A stretch of 64,000 nucleotides of DNA from Candidatus Zixiibacteriota bacterium (lineage in GTDB: Bacteria > Zixibacteria > MSB-5A5 > GN15 > FEB-12), in the NCBI GenBank assembly GCA_017999435.1, contig JAGNLV010000001.1:218501-282500 (forward strand), read 5' to 3'. This document shows, piece by piece, positions 54,107-62,899 of this stretch. Both the position numbers and the translations under genes were made by a program. The notes below the pieces were generated by a model. The model searched no databases. It was not told the DNA's origin and was given only the letters and a program-made list of their open reading frames with translations. Every line of letters begins with the position of its first letter. The first letter of the stretch is position 1.

Positions 54107-54670
54107 TCATGACGCCGCCCCGGCCTCTCCGGGCGGCGGGCCGGCCGGGCCCTCCGCCTTCCGCTTCTCGGCCAGCGCGTCGACCGAGCCGACCAGTTGC
54201 TGGAAGAACGCGTCGATCGTCCGCACCAGTTCGGCCAGAGGCGCCTCGACCGCCGCCGCCACCTGGGCCAGCAACTGCTCGCGCGGGGGCAGCTCGGCGA
54301 GCGCCTTGAGATCGCCCGCCCCGTAGACCCGGTCGGCCACCACGAACACCTTCGTCCGCGGCAGCTCCCGCTCCTTGAACGAGTCTTGGAGCACCTTGGC
54401 GGCCGCCGATGCATCGGCGCGCGCGAACGCGATCGCGGTCGGCCCGACCAGGAAGGAGTCGATCTCCCCCACCCCGGCCTCGTGCGCCGCCCGCTTCAAC
54501 AGCGTATTCTTGCCCACCAGGAAGGTGACGCCCTGTTCCCGCAGCGACTTGCGCAGCGCGGTGACATCGGCCACGCTCAGCCCCTGGTAGTCCGTCACGA
54601 AAAAGGAGTCGCACTCGTCGAACAGCTTTTTCATCTCAGCGACGGCGGTAACTTTTTCCGGTTTTGCCAT
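54107..54670 (-). CDS. rplJ: Ribosomal protein L10
   Basis: Stalk base that holds the L12 dimers, 187 residues. FFVTDYQGLSVADVTALRKS and FLVGKNTLLKRAAHEAGVGE identify it; the C-terminal helix for L12 binding covers about 125-165, followed by an Ala/Gly/Pro tail. 51 bases upstream of rplL. Confidence 0.96.
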   Translation of the reverse strand: MAKPEKVTAVAEMKKLFDECDSFFVTDYQGLSVADVTALRKSLREQGVTFLVGKNTLLKRAAHEAGVGEIDSFLVGPTAIAFARADASAAAKVLQDSFKERELPRTKVFVVADRVYGAGDLKALAELPPREQLLAQVAAAVEAPLAELVRTIDAFFQQLVGSVDALAEKRKAEGPAGPPPGEAGAAS

Positions 54671-54688
54671 ACGATTGCTCCTTCTCCG

Positions 54689-55393
54689 TCACTTCTTGAG
54701 ATCCGCCAGCAGCAGGCTGTGATCGAGTTTGACCCCGGGACCCATGGTCGAGCAGAGCGACGCGCTCAGGAAGTAGGTCCCTTTGGCCGAGGCCGGCTTG
54801 GCCCGGGCGACGGCCGCGATGAAGGTCTCGACATTTTCTTTGAGTTGGTTCGCCTCGAACGACACCTTGCCGATTGAGACGGCCACGTTCGACTGCCGGT
54901 CGATGCGGAACTCGATGCGCCCGGCCTTGAGCTCCTTGACCGCCCGGCTCAGGTCCATCGTCACCGTCCCCGTCTTCGGGTTGGGCATGAGCCCGCGCGG
55001 GCCGAGCACTTTGCCGAGGGGACCGAGGACGCGCATCATGTCCGGCGTCGCCACGGCGACGTCGAAATCAAGAAACCCGCCCTTCACCTTCTCGGCGAGA
55101 TCTTCCGCGCCCACGATGTCGGCGCCTGCGACCCGGGCCTCCTCGGCCTTGTCGCCGGCCGCGAACACCGCCACGCGGATTTTCTTCCCCGTGCCGTGTG
55201 GCAGCGCCACTGTCCCGCGCACCATCTGGTCGGCGTGCTTGGGATTCACCCCCAGCCGGATCGCCACCTCCACCGACTCGTCGAACTTCGCGAAGGCGTT
55301 GCCCTTCACGAGCGCGATCGCCTCGTCGAGCGCGTAGCGGCGCGTCCGGTCGACTTTCTCGCGGGATGCCTGGTAGTGCTTGGATCGTTTCAT
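54689..55393 (-). CDS. rplA: Ribosomal protein L1
   Basis: L1-stalk protein moving deacylated tRNA, 234 residues. Conserved parts: [60 protein letters not shown] and [20 protein letters not shown]. Between rplK and rplJ. Confidence 0.98.
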   Translation of the reverse strand: MKRSKHYQASREKVDRTRRYALDEAIALVKGNAFAKFDESVEVAIRLGVNPKHADQMVRGTVALPHGTGKKIRVAVFAAGDKAEEARVAGADIVGAEDLAEKVKGGFLDFDVAVATPDMMRVLGPLGKVLGPRGLMPNPKTGTVTMDLSRAVKELKAGRIEFRIDRQSNVAVSIGKVSFEANQLKENVETFIAAVARAKPASAKGTYFLSASLCSTMGPGVKLDHSLLLADLKK

Positions 55394-55466
55394 GTATCCT
55401 ATTCTCCCCGTCGGCGCCGCCGGGCGCCACAGGTGTTAACGAATAACGGCAGGAACCCGGGGGTCC

Positions 55467-55892
55467 CTACCCCTTGATTTCAATGCCCATCGACCGGGCG
55501 GTCCCGGCCACCATCAGCATCGCCGCCTCGATCGAGGCCGCGTTGAGGTCGGCCATTTTCTGCTCCGCGATCTGGCGGAGCTGTTCGGAGGTCACGCTGC
55601 CGACCTTGTCGCGGTTCGGCACGGCCGAACCCTTCGGCAGCTTCGCCGCGAGGCGCAGCAGGGTCGAGGCCGGCGGGGTTTTCGTAATGAACGAAAACGA
55701 CTTGTCGCTGTACACGGTGATTATCACCGGCGTCAGGATCCCCTTGCCGTCCTGCGTCCGCGCGTTGAACGCCTTGCAGAACTCCATGATGTTGACCCCG
55801 CGCTGGCCGAGCGCCGGGCCGACCGGCGGCGCCGGATTCGCCTGCCCCGCGGGAATCTGGAGTTTGATCTGTCCTATTACTTTCTTGGCCAC
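55467..55892 (-). CDS. rplK: Ribosomal protein L11
   Basis: GTPase-centre protein, 141 residues. [40 protein letters not shown] and the C-terminal [16 protein letters not shown] match the family. 29 bases after nusG. Confidence 0.98.
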   Translation of the reverse strand: MAKKVIGQIKLQIPAGQANPAPPVGPALGQRGVNIMEFCKAFNARTQDGKGILTPVIITVYSDKSFSFITKTPPASTLLRLAAKLPKGSAVPNRDKVGSVTSEQLRQIAEQKMADLNAASIEAAMLMVAGTARSMGIEIKG

Positions 55893-55921
55893 TGTCGCGT
55901 CCGCTCCACTCTATCGCATCG

Positions 55922-56458
55922 TTATTTCTTCAGCAACTCCACCTGGAGAAAATCCAGCTCCACCGGCGTCGGGCGCCCGAAGATCGACACCATCACCTTC
56001 ACCTTCCGCCGCTCCAGGTTCACCTCGCTCACCGTCCCCGAAAAATCGGCAAACGGCCCGTCGCTCACCTTGACCGCATCCCCCGCCTGGAACGGGATGT
56101 CGGCCACCTCCTCGGTCCGGCTCCGGTTGATCTGCCCCACGATCCGCTCGACTTCCTTCTCCCGCAGCGGCCGGGGCTTGCCGCCGCTGCCGACGAAATT
56201 GGTGATGCCCGGCGTCGCAACCACCAGCTCCTGGGTCACCTTGTCCAGATCCATCTGCACCAGGATGTAGCTCGGGAGAAACTTGCGCGTGCTCGTCGAG
56301 CGCTTCCCCTGCCGCATCTCCGTCACCTCTTCCGTCGGTACCAGGATCTCCCCGAACTTCGCCCCCAGTCCGGCATTCGCTATGGCCGACTCGAGGTACC
56401 GCTTGGCCTTCGCCTCATGACCCGAGTACGTGTGTACGACATACCACGCCATCGCCAT
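55922..56458 (-). CDS. nusG: Transcription elongation factor NusG
   Basis: Processivity factor linking RNA polymerase to ribosome or Rho, 178 residues. The NGN domain has [40 protein letters not shown] and [16 protein letters not shown]; the KOW domain has [20 protein letters not shown]. Several starts are close together; I use the ATG at 56458, although ATG 56452 ([10 protein letters not shown]) is equally good. Nine bases after secE. Confidence 0.97.
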   Translation of the reverse strand: MAMAWYVVHTYSGHEAKAKRYLESAIANAGLGAKFGEILVPTEEVTEMRQGKRSTSTRKFLPSYILVQMDLDKVTQELVVATPGITNFVGSGGKPRPLREKEVERIVGQINRSRTEEVADIPFQAGDAVKVSDGPFADFSGTVSEVNLERRKVKVMVSIFGRPTPVELDFLQVELLKK

Positions 56459-56467
56459 AACCAATAC

Positions 56468-56668
56468 TCACGCTCCCCCGCCGAAGATCGCCTGGACCAG
56501 GACGGTGAGCACGCGGTCCACCACCCCGATGAACACCGCTACGATGATCGAGACGACAATCACCACGATCGTCGATCCGATCAACTCATCCTTCGTCGGC
56601 CAGGTCACCTTGTGGAGTTCGGCGTTGACCTCTTTGAGAAACTTGGCTACTTTTTCCAATCCCGTCAC
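56468..56668 (-). CDS. secE: Protein translocase subunit SecE
   Basis: Short single-helix SecE, 66 residues, part of SecYEG. The amphipathic region FLKEVNAELHKVTWPTKDEL precedes the membrane helix (about 32-60). Between tRNA-Trp and nusG, the usual order. Confidence 0.95.
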   Translation of the reverse strand: MTGLEKVAKFLKEVNAELHKVTWPTKDELIGSTIVVIVVSIIVAVFIGVVDRVLTVLVQAIFGGGA

Positions 56669-56680
56669 CTATCTCTATGC

Positions 56681-56752
56681 AGGCCAGGAGGGACTCGAAC
56701 CCCCAACCGCCGGTTTTGGAGACCGGAACTCTACCAGTTGAGCTACTGGCCT
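56681..56752 (-). tRNA. tRNA-Trp(CCA)
   Basis: Minus-strand cloverleaf with acceptor AGGCCAG/CTGGCCT, D-arm GCTCAACTGGTAGAGT, anticodon stem CCGGT/ACCGG with loop CTCCAAA (anticodon CCA), and T-loop GGTTCGAGTCC. The 3' CCA is not encoded. Located between rpmG and secE. Confidence 0.95.
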
Positions 56753-56766
56753 GTCAAAACCGGTTG

Positions 56767-56919
56767 CTAGCGCGTCTCTTTGTGCGATGTGTGCTTGTTG
56801 CAGAACGGGCAGAACTTGCTGAACTCCACCCGCTCCGGGTGCAGACGCTTGTTCTTGGTCGTCGTGTAGTTCCGGCGTTTGCACACTTCGCACGCCAATA
56901 TGATCTGATCTCTCGGCAT
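56767..56919 (-). CDS. rpmG: Ribosomal protein L33
   Basis: A 50-residue zinc-ribbon protein of the large subunit. The translation begins [20 protein letters not shown] and ends [18 protein letters not shown]; the ligands Cys10, Cys13, Cys37 and Cys40 are all present. Lies between tuf copy 2 and tRNA-Trp, the usual position. Confidence 0.96.
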   Translation of the reverse strand: MPRDQIILACEVCKRRNYTTTKNKRLHPERVEFSKFCPFCNKHTSHKETR

Positions 56920-56942
56920 ATCCTATCCTGTCGCGGACCGCG

Positions 56943-58151
<1,209 letters not shown>

Positions 58152-58181
58152 AACTCCGGCTCGCCTCCGAAATTATACAAG

Positions 58182-58254
58182 AGCCCAGAACCAGGATCGA
58201 ACTGGTGACCTCGTCCTTACCAAGGACGTGCTCTACCAACTGAGCTATCTGGGC
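58182..58254 (-). tRNA. tRNA-Thr(GGT)
   Basis: Minus-strand cloverleaf: acceptor GCCCAGA/TCTGGGC, D-arm GCTCAGTTGGTAGAGC, anticodon stem CGTCC/GGACG with loop TTGGTAA (anticodon GGT), and T-loop AGTTCGATCCT. No CCA is encoded. It is the first gene of the supercluster, 30 bases before tuf copy 2. Confidence 0.95.
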
Positions 58255-58274
58255 AGCTCCGATTTTTGTTCCAC

Positions 58275-58303
58275 ATTATATAAACTCCGCCTTCCGGCCA
58301 AAA
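58275..58303 (-). promoter_or_regulatory. Proximal promoter P2 of the tRNA-Thr/tuf operon
   Basis: A perfect -10 TATAAT lies at 58275-58280, 21 bases before the tRNA 5' end. The -35 is poor: TTTTGG at 17-base spacing, or TTGGCC at 15. Confidence 0.55.
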
Positions 58304-58339
58304 AAAATAGGCCACGGCAGAGCCCTTACGGGAACCCCA

Positions 58340-58367
58340 AATATAAAAGTGACCCTATCGCTGTCAA
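58340..58367 (-). promoter_or_regulatory. Distal promoter P1 of the tRNA-Thr/tuf operon
   Basis: Perfect -35 TTGACA (58362-58367), 16-base spacer, and -10 TATATT (58340-58345), read on the minus strand. Together with P2 it would drive the supercluster, a tandem layout common for stable-RNA and ribosomal operons. Confidence 0.75.
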
Positions 58368-58600
58368 GGCAAAATCGCCCAGCCCCGCAAAAAAATTGTT
58401 GCTCCCAAAGCGCTTAGCCCCATCCCCAACGAACCCTGTCTCGCGCTCCCGGCCGCCCGCGTCTCCCTCCGCCACCCTCCTTCGCTCTGCGCCGGCGGCT
58501 CGCCCCCTCGCTCCGGGTCGCCGGTCGGCAGGTAGACTGACTTCCCTATCCCGTCCGGCCGATCCCCGCCGGCCAGATCGGCAAGATTCCCACAAAAAAT

Positions 58601-58626
58601 GCTATAATGTTGTCTCATAACAACAT
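58601..58626 (+). promoter_or_regulatory. Extended -10 element overlapping an inverted repeat
   Basis: The plus strand has TGCTATAAT (extended -10, TATAAT at 58603-58608) overlapping a perfect 7-bp inverted repeat, ATGTTGT and ACAACAT with a 6-base spacer (58607-58626). No plus-strand gene follows, as the next feature is tRNA-Gly on the opposite strand. It may be a regulated promoter for an antisense or small RNA, or chance. Confidence 0.4.
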
Positions 58627-58657
58627 AAGCGGAGTCTGTTTGCAGTCAGAGAGAATA

Positions 58658-58729
58658 AGCGGGAGACGGGACTCGAACCCGCGACCAACAGCTTGGAAGG
58701 CTGTGACTCTTCCTCTGAGTTACTCCCGC
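58658..58729 (-). tRNA. tRNA-Gly(TCC)
   Basis: Minus-strand cloverleaf: acceptor GCGGGAG/CTCCCGC, D-arm ACTCAGAGGAAGAGT, anticodon stem ACAGC/GCTGT with loop CTTCCAA (anticodon TCC), and T-loop GGTTCGAGTCC. No CCA is encoded. Confidence 0.95.
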
Positions 58730-58740
58730 CTATGGGGCCT

Positions 58741-58769
58741 ATTCTAGTGTGGAAACGGCCGCCGGGCAA
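58741..58769 (-). promoter_or_regulatory. Promoter of tRNA-Gly
   Basis: Minus-strand -35 TTGCCC (58764-58769), 17-base spacer, and -10 TAGAAT (58741-58746), with the expected start a few bases before the tRNA. It lies between the nadK stop and tRNA-Gly, so the tRNA is transcribed on its own. Confidence 0.7.
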
Positions 58770-58787
58770 GCTCTTTCTGAACTCCAG

Positions 58788-59654
58788 TCATGATCCCGTG
58801 CGTGGCGGTCTTCCCCAGTGGAGCTTGTTGCGCAACACCTTATAAAAAGAATTCTCCGGAAACACGATAAATTTCAGCGTGAACTCGGCCCGTGTGATCG
58901 TCACCCGCGAATTGTCGAACAACTCGGTCATGACCTGCCCATCGAGCGTCAGACTCACCACCCGGTCGGGCGACTTCACCGTCACCTCGAGCACATCGTC
59001 GGCGGAGAAGAGCATCGGCCGCGTGGTGAGCGAAAAGGACGAGATCGGCGCCACCACAATACCCTGCATTTTGGGGTGCAGGATCGGTCCTCCCACCGCC
59101 AAGCTGTAGGCCGTCGATCCCGTCGGCGTCGCGATCACGATTCCGTCCGCCCGATACGTCACAATGTCCTCCCCGTTGACGCGGAAATACAGCTCGATCA
59201 GGCGGCTCACGGCGCCCTTGTCGACCACGATGTCGTTGAGGGCGTAGGGCCAGCTCGGCTGGTGGTCCCCGGCCACCGCGGTTTTCAGGAGCATGCGCTC
59301 TTCGATCAGGTACTCCCCGGCCGCGATCCGGTCCAGGGCCGCCACCAGCTGCTTGGGCGTAAGCTGGGTGAGAAAACCGAGCGACCCGAGATTGATTCCG
59401 AGAATGGGCGTGCCGCTGTCGCGGATGTCCCGGGCCGTGGCAAGCATCGTCCCGTCTCCGCCCATCGACACGATCACGTTGGAGTATCCGGCGATGTCAC
59501 TGCGCGGCAGATAGGTCAGGTGATCTCCCGTGTACCCGGCCAGGTCCGTGGACAGGACCACCTCGTGCCGCGCCTGCTGGGCCCACTCGACAAAGGTCTG
59601 AATCGCCTCCCTCGCCCCTTGGCGCGTCACATTGGCAAACAGGCCGAGTCTCAT
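58788..59654 (-). CDS. nadK: NAD kinase
   Basis: Phosphorylates NAD to NADP. The 288-residue product has MRLGLFANVTRQGAREAIQT, the catalytic VSMGGDGTMLATARD, LGINLGSLGFL, ALNDIVVDKG and ADGIVIATPTGSTAYSLAVG. The ATG at 59654 is chosen; an upstream extension (MLPESAPRCYVRG) is atypical. Last gene of the xseA-xseB-ispA-dxs-nadK run, 63 bases after dxs. It supplies NADPH for the isoprenoid pathway, among others. Confidence 0.96.
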   Translation of the reverse strand: MRLGLFANVTRQGAREAIQTFVEWAQQARHEVVLSTDLAGYTGDHLTYLPRSDIAGYSNVIVSMGGDGTMLATARDIRDSGTPILGINLGSLGFLTQLTPKQLVAALDRIAAGEYLIEERMLLKTAVAGDHQPSWPYALNDIVVDKGAVSRLIELYFRVNGEDIVTYRADGIVIATPTGSTAYSLAVGGPILHPKMQGIVVAPISSFSLTTRPMLFSADDVLEVTVKSPDRVVSLTLDGQVMTELFDNSRVTITRAEFTLKFIVFPENSFYKVLRNKLHWGRPPRTGS

Positions 59655-59717
59655 GCCCCGAACATAACACCGCGGCGCCGATTCAGGCAACAACTTGCTG
59701 TGAAAAAACCCCGCCCC

Positions 59718-61703
59718 TCACTCCTCGGCGGCCCCGCTGAACTCCTCCTCGGTCTTCCGGCGGGCGTGCCCGAATCGCATCGCCCGTCGCAGGCCGAGTT
59801 TGCGAAGGATCCCCCGGCCGTGCTCGTGCCCCTGCTCCCGGGCGACATTTTCCAGAAGGGTCGCGACCGCTTCCGCATCGAGCCCGATCTCGGCCAGGAG
59901 CTCCTCCCGGTCCCCGTGGGTCACAAACCGGTCGGGGATACCGAGGGCGCGGAACTGGCCGTCCCACCCGCGCTGGAGGAGGAACGCGCCGACCGCCTCG
60001 CCGAACCCGCCCCGCAGTTGTCCCTCCTCCATGGTGATGATCGCCCGCGCGTGATCGGCGATCTCCAGCAGCATGGCTTCGTCCCACGGTTTGACGAAGC
60101 GGGCGTTGATGATGCCCACCCGGTCAGCGCCCTCGCGCATCCTCGCCGCCGCCTCCTGCGCCTGCGCCACCATAGTCCCGACCGCCAGCACGGCCACCTC
60201 GCGGCGGGGAGTTACGTACTCCCACTTCCCCCACTCGAGGGGGTCGATTTCGGGGCGCATCGCGGTCGGCACGGCGCCGCGCGGGTAGCGGATGGCCACC
60301 GGCCCCGGCAGGTCGTGGCCGGCCGTGTAGTGGAGCATCGCCCGGAGCTCGTTCCCGTCTTTCGGCGCCGCCACCGCGACATTGGGCACCGAGCCGAGAT
60401 AGCACAGGTCGAACACGCCGTGGTGCGTGGGGCCGTCGTTTCCCACCAGCCCGGCGCGGTCGAGGCACATGACCACCGGCAGGTTTTGCAGGGCGATGTC
60501 GTGCACCACCTGATCGTAAGTGCGCTGCAGGAAGGTCGAGTAGATCGCGAGGTACGGCTTGATGCCCTCGGCGGCCAGTCCGGCGGCGAAGGTCCCGGCG
60601 TGCTCCTCCGCGATCCCGACATCGAAAAACCGCTCGGGGTAGGCGGCGGCAAAATCGACCAGCCCCGTCCCGTCGCACATGGCGGCGCTGATCGCCGCCA
60701 CCCGCCGGTCTTTGGCCCCCAGTTCGACCATCGTGTCGCCGAACACCTTCGTGAACGTCGGCAGGCCCGCCGATTTCGCCGCCGCCTTGCCCGTCACCTT
60801 GTCGAACTGCCCGACCCCGTGGAACCGCGAGGGATCTCCCTCGGCCGGGCGGAACCCCCGCCCCTTCTGCGTCACCACGTGCAACAGGAGCGGTCCGCGG
60901 ATGTTCTGGAGATCGCGCAGGCGCTTGATGAGCAGTTCGAGGTCGTGGCCGTCGATCGGCCCGAAATAGCGGAAGCCGAGTTTTTCGAAGAGCATGCCCG
61001 GGGTGATCAGTCCGAGCACGGAGTCCTCGATCCGCGAAATGGCCTCGCGGATCCGGTCGCGCCGCTTGAACCGCCCGGTCAGTTCCCAGATTTCGTTGCG
61101 CAGCCGGTTGAACTTCTCGTCCGTCATGATGCTCGTGAAGTAGCGCGAGATCGCCCCCACGTTCTTCGAGATCGACCAGGTGTTGTCGTTGAGCACGACC
61201 AGCAGATCCTTCTTGAGCGATCCGGCGTTGTTGAGCCCCTCGTAGGCCAGCCCTCCCGTCATCGCCCCGTCGCCGATCACCGCGATCACCCGACGGTCCT
61301 CGCCCTTCTGGTCGCGCGCCGCCGCGAACCCGAGGGCGGCTGAGATCGAAGTCGAGGCATGGCCGGCCCCGAAGTGATCATACTCCGACTCCTCCCGCTT
61401 GGCGAATCCGGCCAGCCCCTTGTACTGGCGGAGGGTGTCCATGCGGTCGCGCCGCCCGGTCAGTATCTTGTGCGTGTAGGTCTGGTTGCTCACGTCGAAA
61501 ATGAGGCGGTCGTGGGGGAGGTTCAGCACGTAGTGCAGGGCCACAGTCAGTTCCACCGACCCGAGATTCGTCGCCAGATGCCCGCCCGTCTTCGACACCG
61601 AGGAGATGATCGCCTGCCGGATCTCCTCGGCGAGCTCTCTCAGCTCGCTCATCGACAGACGCTTGAGATCCGCCGGGCAGTTGATATTCTGCAGATGCTT
61701 CAT
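59718..61703 (-). CDS. dxs: 1-deoxy-D-xylulose-5-phosphate synthase
   Basis: Condenses pyruvate and glyceraldehyde-3-phosphate in the first step of the MEP isoprenoid pathway; thiamine diphosphate enzyme. The 661-residue protein has the cofactor motif VIGDGAMTGGLAYEGLNNAG, FGAGHASTSISAALGFA near the N-terminus and the catalytic Glu in GIAEEHAGTFAAGLA. The last 30 residues or so (KLGLRRAMRFGHARRKTEEE) are a basic/acidic extension beyond the usual end. Gap of 21 bases from ispA. Confidence 0.97.
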   Translation of the reverse strand: MKHLQNINCPADLKRLSMSELRELAEEIRQAIISSVSKTGGHLATNLGSVELTVALHYVLNLPHDRLIFDVSNQTYTHKILTGRRDRMDTLRQYKGLAGFAKREESEYDHFGAGHASTSISAALGFAAARDQKGEDRRVIAVIGDGAMTGGLAYEGLNNAGSLKKDLLVVLNDNTWSISKNVGAISRYFTSIMTDEKFNRLRNEIWELTGRFKRRDRIREAISRIEDSVLGLITPGMLFEKLGFRYFGPIDGHDLELLIKRLRDLQNIRGPLLLHVVTQKGRGFRPAEGDPSRFHGVGQFDKVTGKAAAKSAGLPTFTKVFGDTMVELGAKDRRVAAISAAMCDGTGLVDFAAAYPERFFDVGIAEEHAGTFAAGLAAEGIKPYLAIYSTFLQRTYDQVVHDIALQNLPVVMCLDRAGLVGNDGPTHHGVFDLCYLGSVPNVAVAAPKDGNELRAMLHYTAGHDLPGPVAIRYPRGAVPTAMRPEIDPLEWGKWEYVTPRREVAVLAVGTMVAQAQEAAARMREGADRVGIINARFVKPWDEAMLLEIADHARAIITMEEGQLRGGFGEAVGAFLLQRGWDGQFRALGIPDRFVTHGDREELLAEIGLDAEAVATLLENVAREQGHEHGRGILRKLGLRRAMRFGHARRKTEEEFSGAAEE

Positions 61704-61724
61704 ATGCTTCTTCTCCGTCCCCGC

Positions 61725-62609
61725 TCACCGGTTCCGTTGACCGATATAGAGGGCCAGTTCGCTCAGCCGGCTGTCGCTTTCGGCGGCAAACAGGGCCGCC
61801 GCCTCGTGCACGAGCGCCGCGGCGTCCCGGTGCGCCGCCTCCAGACCGACCGCGCCGGGGTAGGTCGCCTTAAGCTTTTTACTGTCGGATCCGACGTTCT
61901 TTCCCAGCAATTCCCGGTCCCCCTCGACGTCGAGGATGTCGTCGATAATCTGGAAAGCCAGCCCCACGTTTTCGCCGTAGCGCGTGAGCCGCGCCATCGT
62001 CGGCTCGCCGGCTCCGGCGAGAATTCCTCCCAGCCGGGCCGCGCACCGGATGAGCGCCCCGGTCTTGCGGGTGTGGATCCTCATGACGTCCCCCCGGCCG
62101 ACCGGCCGTCCCTCCGCCTCCACATCCGCCATCTGCCCGCCGATCATCCCGGCCGTCCCGAGCGCCTCGGCCAGCTCCGCCACCGTTTGGATTTCCCCCG
62201 TCCGCGCCAGCAGCTCGAACGCCACGTCGTGCAGCGCGTCCCCGGCCAGGACCGCCGTGGCCTCGCCGAATTTGACGTGGCAGGTCGGCATCCCCCGCCG
62301 CAGGACGTCGTCGTCCATGCACGGCAGATCGTCGTGAATGAGCGAGTAGGTGTGCACCATTTCGAGCGCCGCCATGGCGCAGTGAATCGGTTTATCGGTC
62401 CCGGAGGCGTCCCCTCCGCAGTATTCGAAACTGAGCCGGGCGAGAATCGGCCGGAGCCGTTTGCCGGGCGCCAGCACCGAGTACCGCATCGCTTCGTGCA
62501 GCCGCTGCGGCGGGGCGCTCGCCGGCGGAAGGTACTGGTCGAGAAGGGCCTCGACCACCGCGCTCTGCTCGCGGAGATAGGCGCCGATACTCACCGTCCC
62601 GATGGCCAT
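61725..62609 (-). CDS. ispA: Polyprenyl (farnesyl/geranylgeranyl) diphosphate synthase
   Basis: Chain-elongating prenyltransferase, 294 residues. The first Asp-rich motif is HDDLPCMDDDVLRRGMPTCH and the second is FQIIDDILDVEGD; GKRLRP and KTGALI are present. The two residues between the Asp pairs in the first motif suggest a short-chain (C15/C20) synthase, but product length cannot be fixed. Its start overlaps the end of xseB by 19 bases and dxs follows, so precursor synthesis and elongation are cotranscribed. Confidence 0.95.
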   Translation of the reverse strand: MAIGTVSIGAYLREQSAVVEALLDQYLPPASAPPQRLHEAMRYSVLAPGKRLRPILARLSFEYCGGDASGTDKPIHCAMAALEMVHTYSLIHDDLPCMDDDVLRRGMPTCHVKFGEATAVLAGDALHDVAFELLARTGEIQTVAELAEALGTAGMIGGQMADVEAEGRPVGRGDVMRIHTRKTGALIRCAARLGGILAGAGEPTMARLTRYGENVGLAFQIIDDILDVEGDRELLGKNVGSDSKKLKATYPGAVGLEAAHRDAAALVHEAAALFAAESDSRLSELALYIGQRNR

Positions 62610-62899
62610 CCCGTCCCGTCTCCCCCCTCCTCGTCCTCGTCGTCCTCCTCCCCGTCGTCGTCGGCCGCGTCGGCTTCCGTTTCCACCTCGACCGCCGCCC
62701 CGTCGGATTCCTGGATCATCTTTATCCGTTTTTCCGCCTCGCCGAGTTTGCGGTCGCAGAACCGGGCGATCTCCAACCCCTCGGTGTACAGGCGGATCGA
62801 CTCTTCGAGCGACGATTCTCCCGCCTCCAACTGCTCGGTGATCGCCTCGAGCCGTTCCAGGGCGCTCTCGAAATCTTTAGGCTTCTTCTTGTTCGTCAT
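62591..62899 (-). CDS. xseB: Exonuclease VII small subunit with acidic tail
   Basis: A 102-residue partner of XseA. The core FESALERLEAITEQLEAGES and SLEESIRLYTEGLEIARFCD is the family helical hairpin. After about residue 70 a very acidic, low-complexity tail (runs of Asp and Glu, DDDGEEDDEDEEGG) is added to a normal length near 75-80. It overlaps xseA by 23 bases and ispA by 19. The upstream part of the frame is spurious. Confidence 0.93.
   Translation of the reverse strand: MTNKKKPKDFESALERLEAITEQLEAGESSLEESIRLYTEGLEIARFCDRKLGEAEKRIKMIQESDGAAVEVETEADAADDDGEEDDEDEEGGDGTGWPSGR

Larger units (their letters stand above)
58255..58657. other. Intergenic region (403 bp) with promoters
   Basis: Between tRNA-Gly and tRNA-Thr. 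It holds the tandem promoters that read left into tRNA-Thr and tuf (58275-58367), and near its right end an extended -10 element on the plus strand overlapping a perfect inverted repeat (58601-58626). Short Arg/Gly-rich open frames on both strands have no family resemblance and I treat the interval as noncoding. Confidence 0.6.

Noticed and set aside
58326-58618. Short open frames of 84-89 codons near the tRNA-Thr promoters
   Set aside because: They overlap two clear promoters and have Arg/Gly/Ala-rich composition with no family match.
58818-61343. An 841-codon plus-strand open frame over nadK and dxs
   Set aside because: Antisense to two well-supported genes; composition is Arg/His/Pro-rich and lacks any motif.
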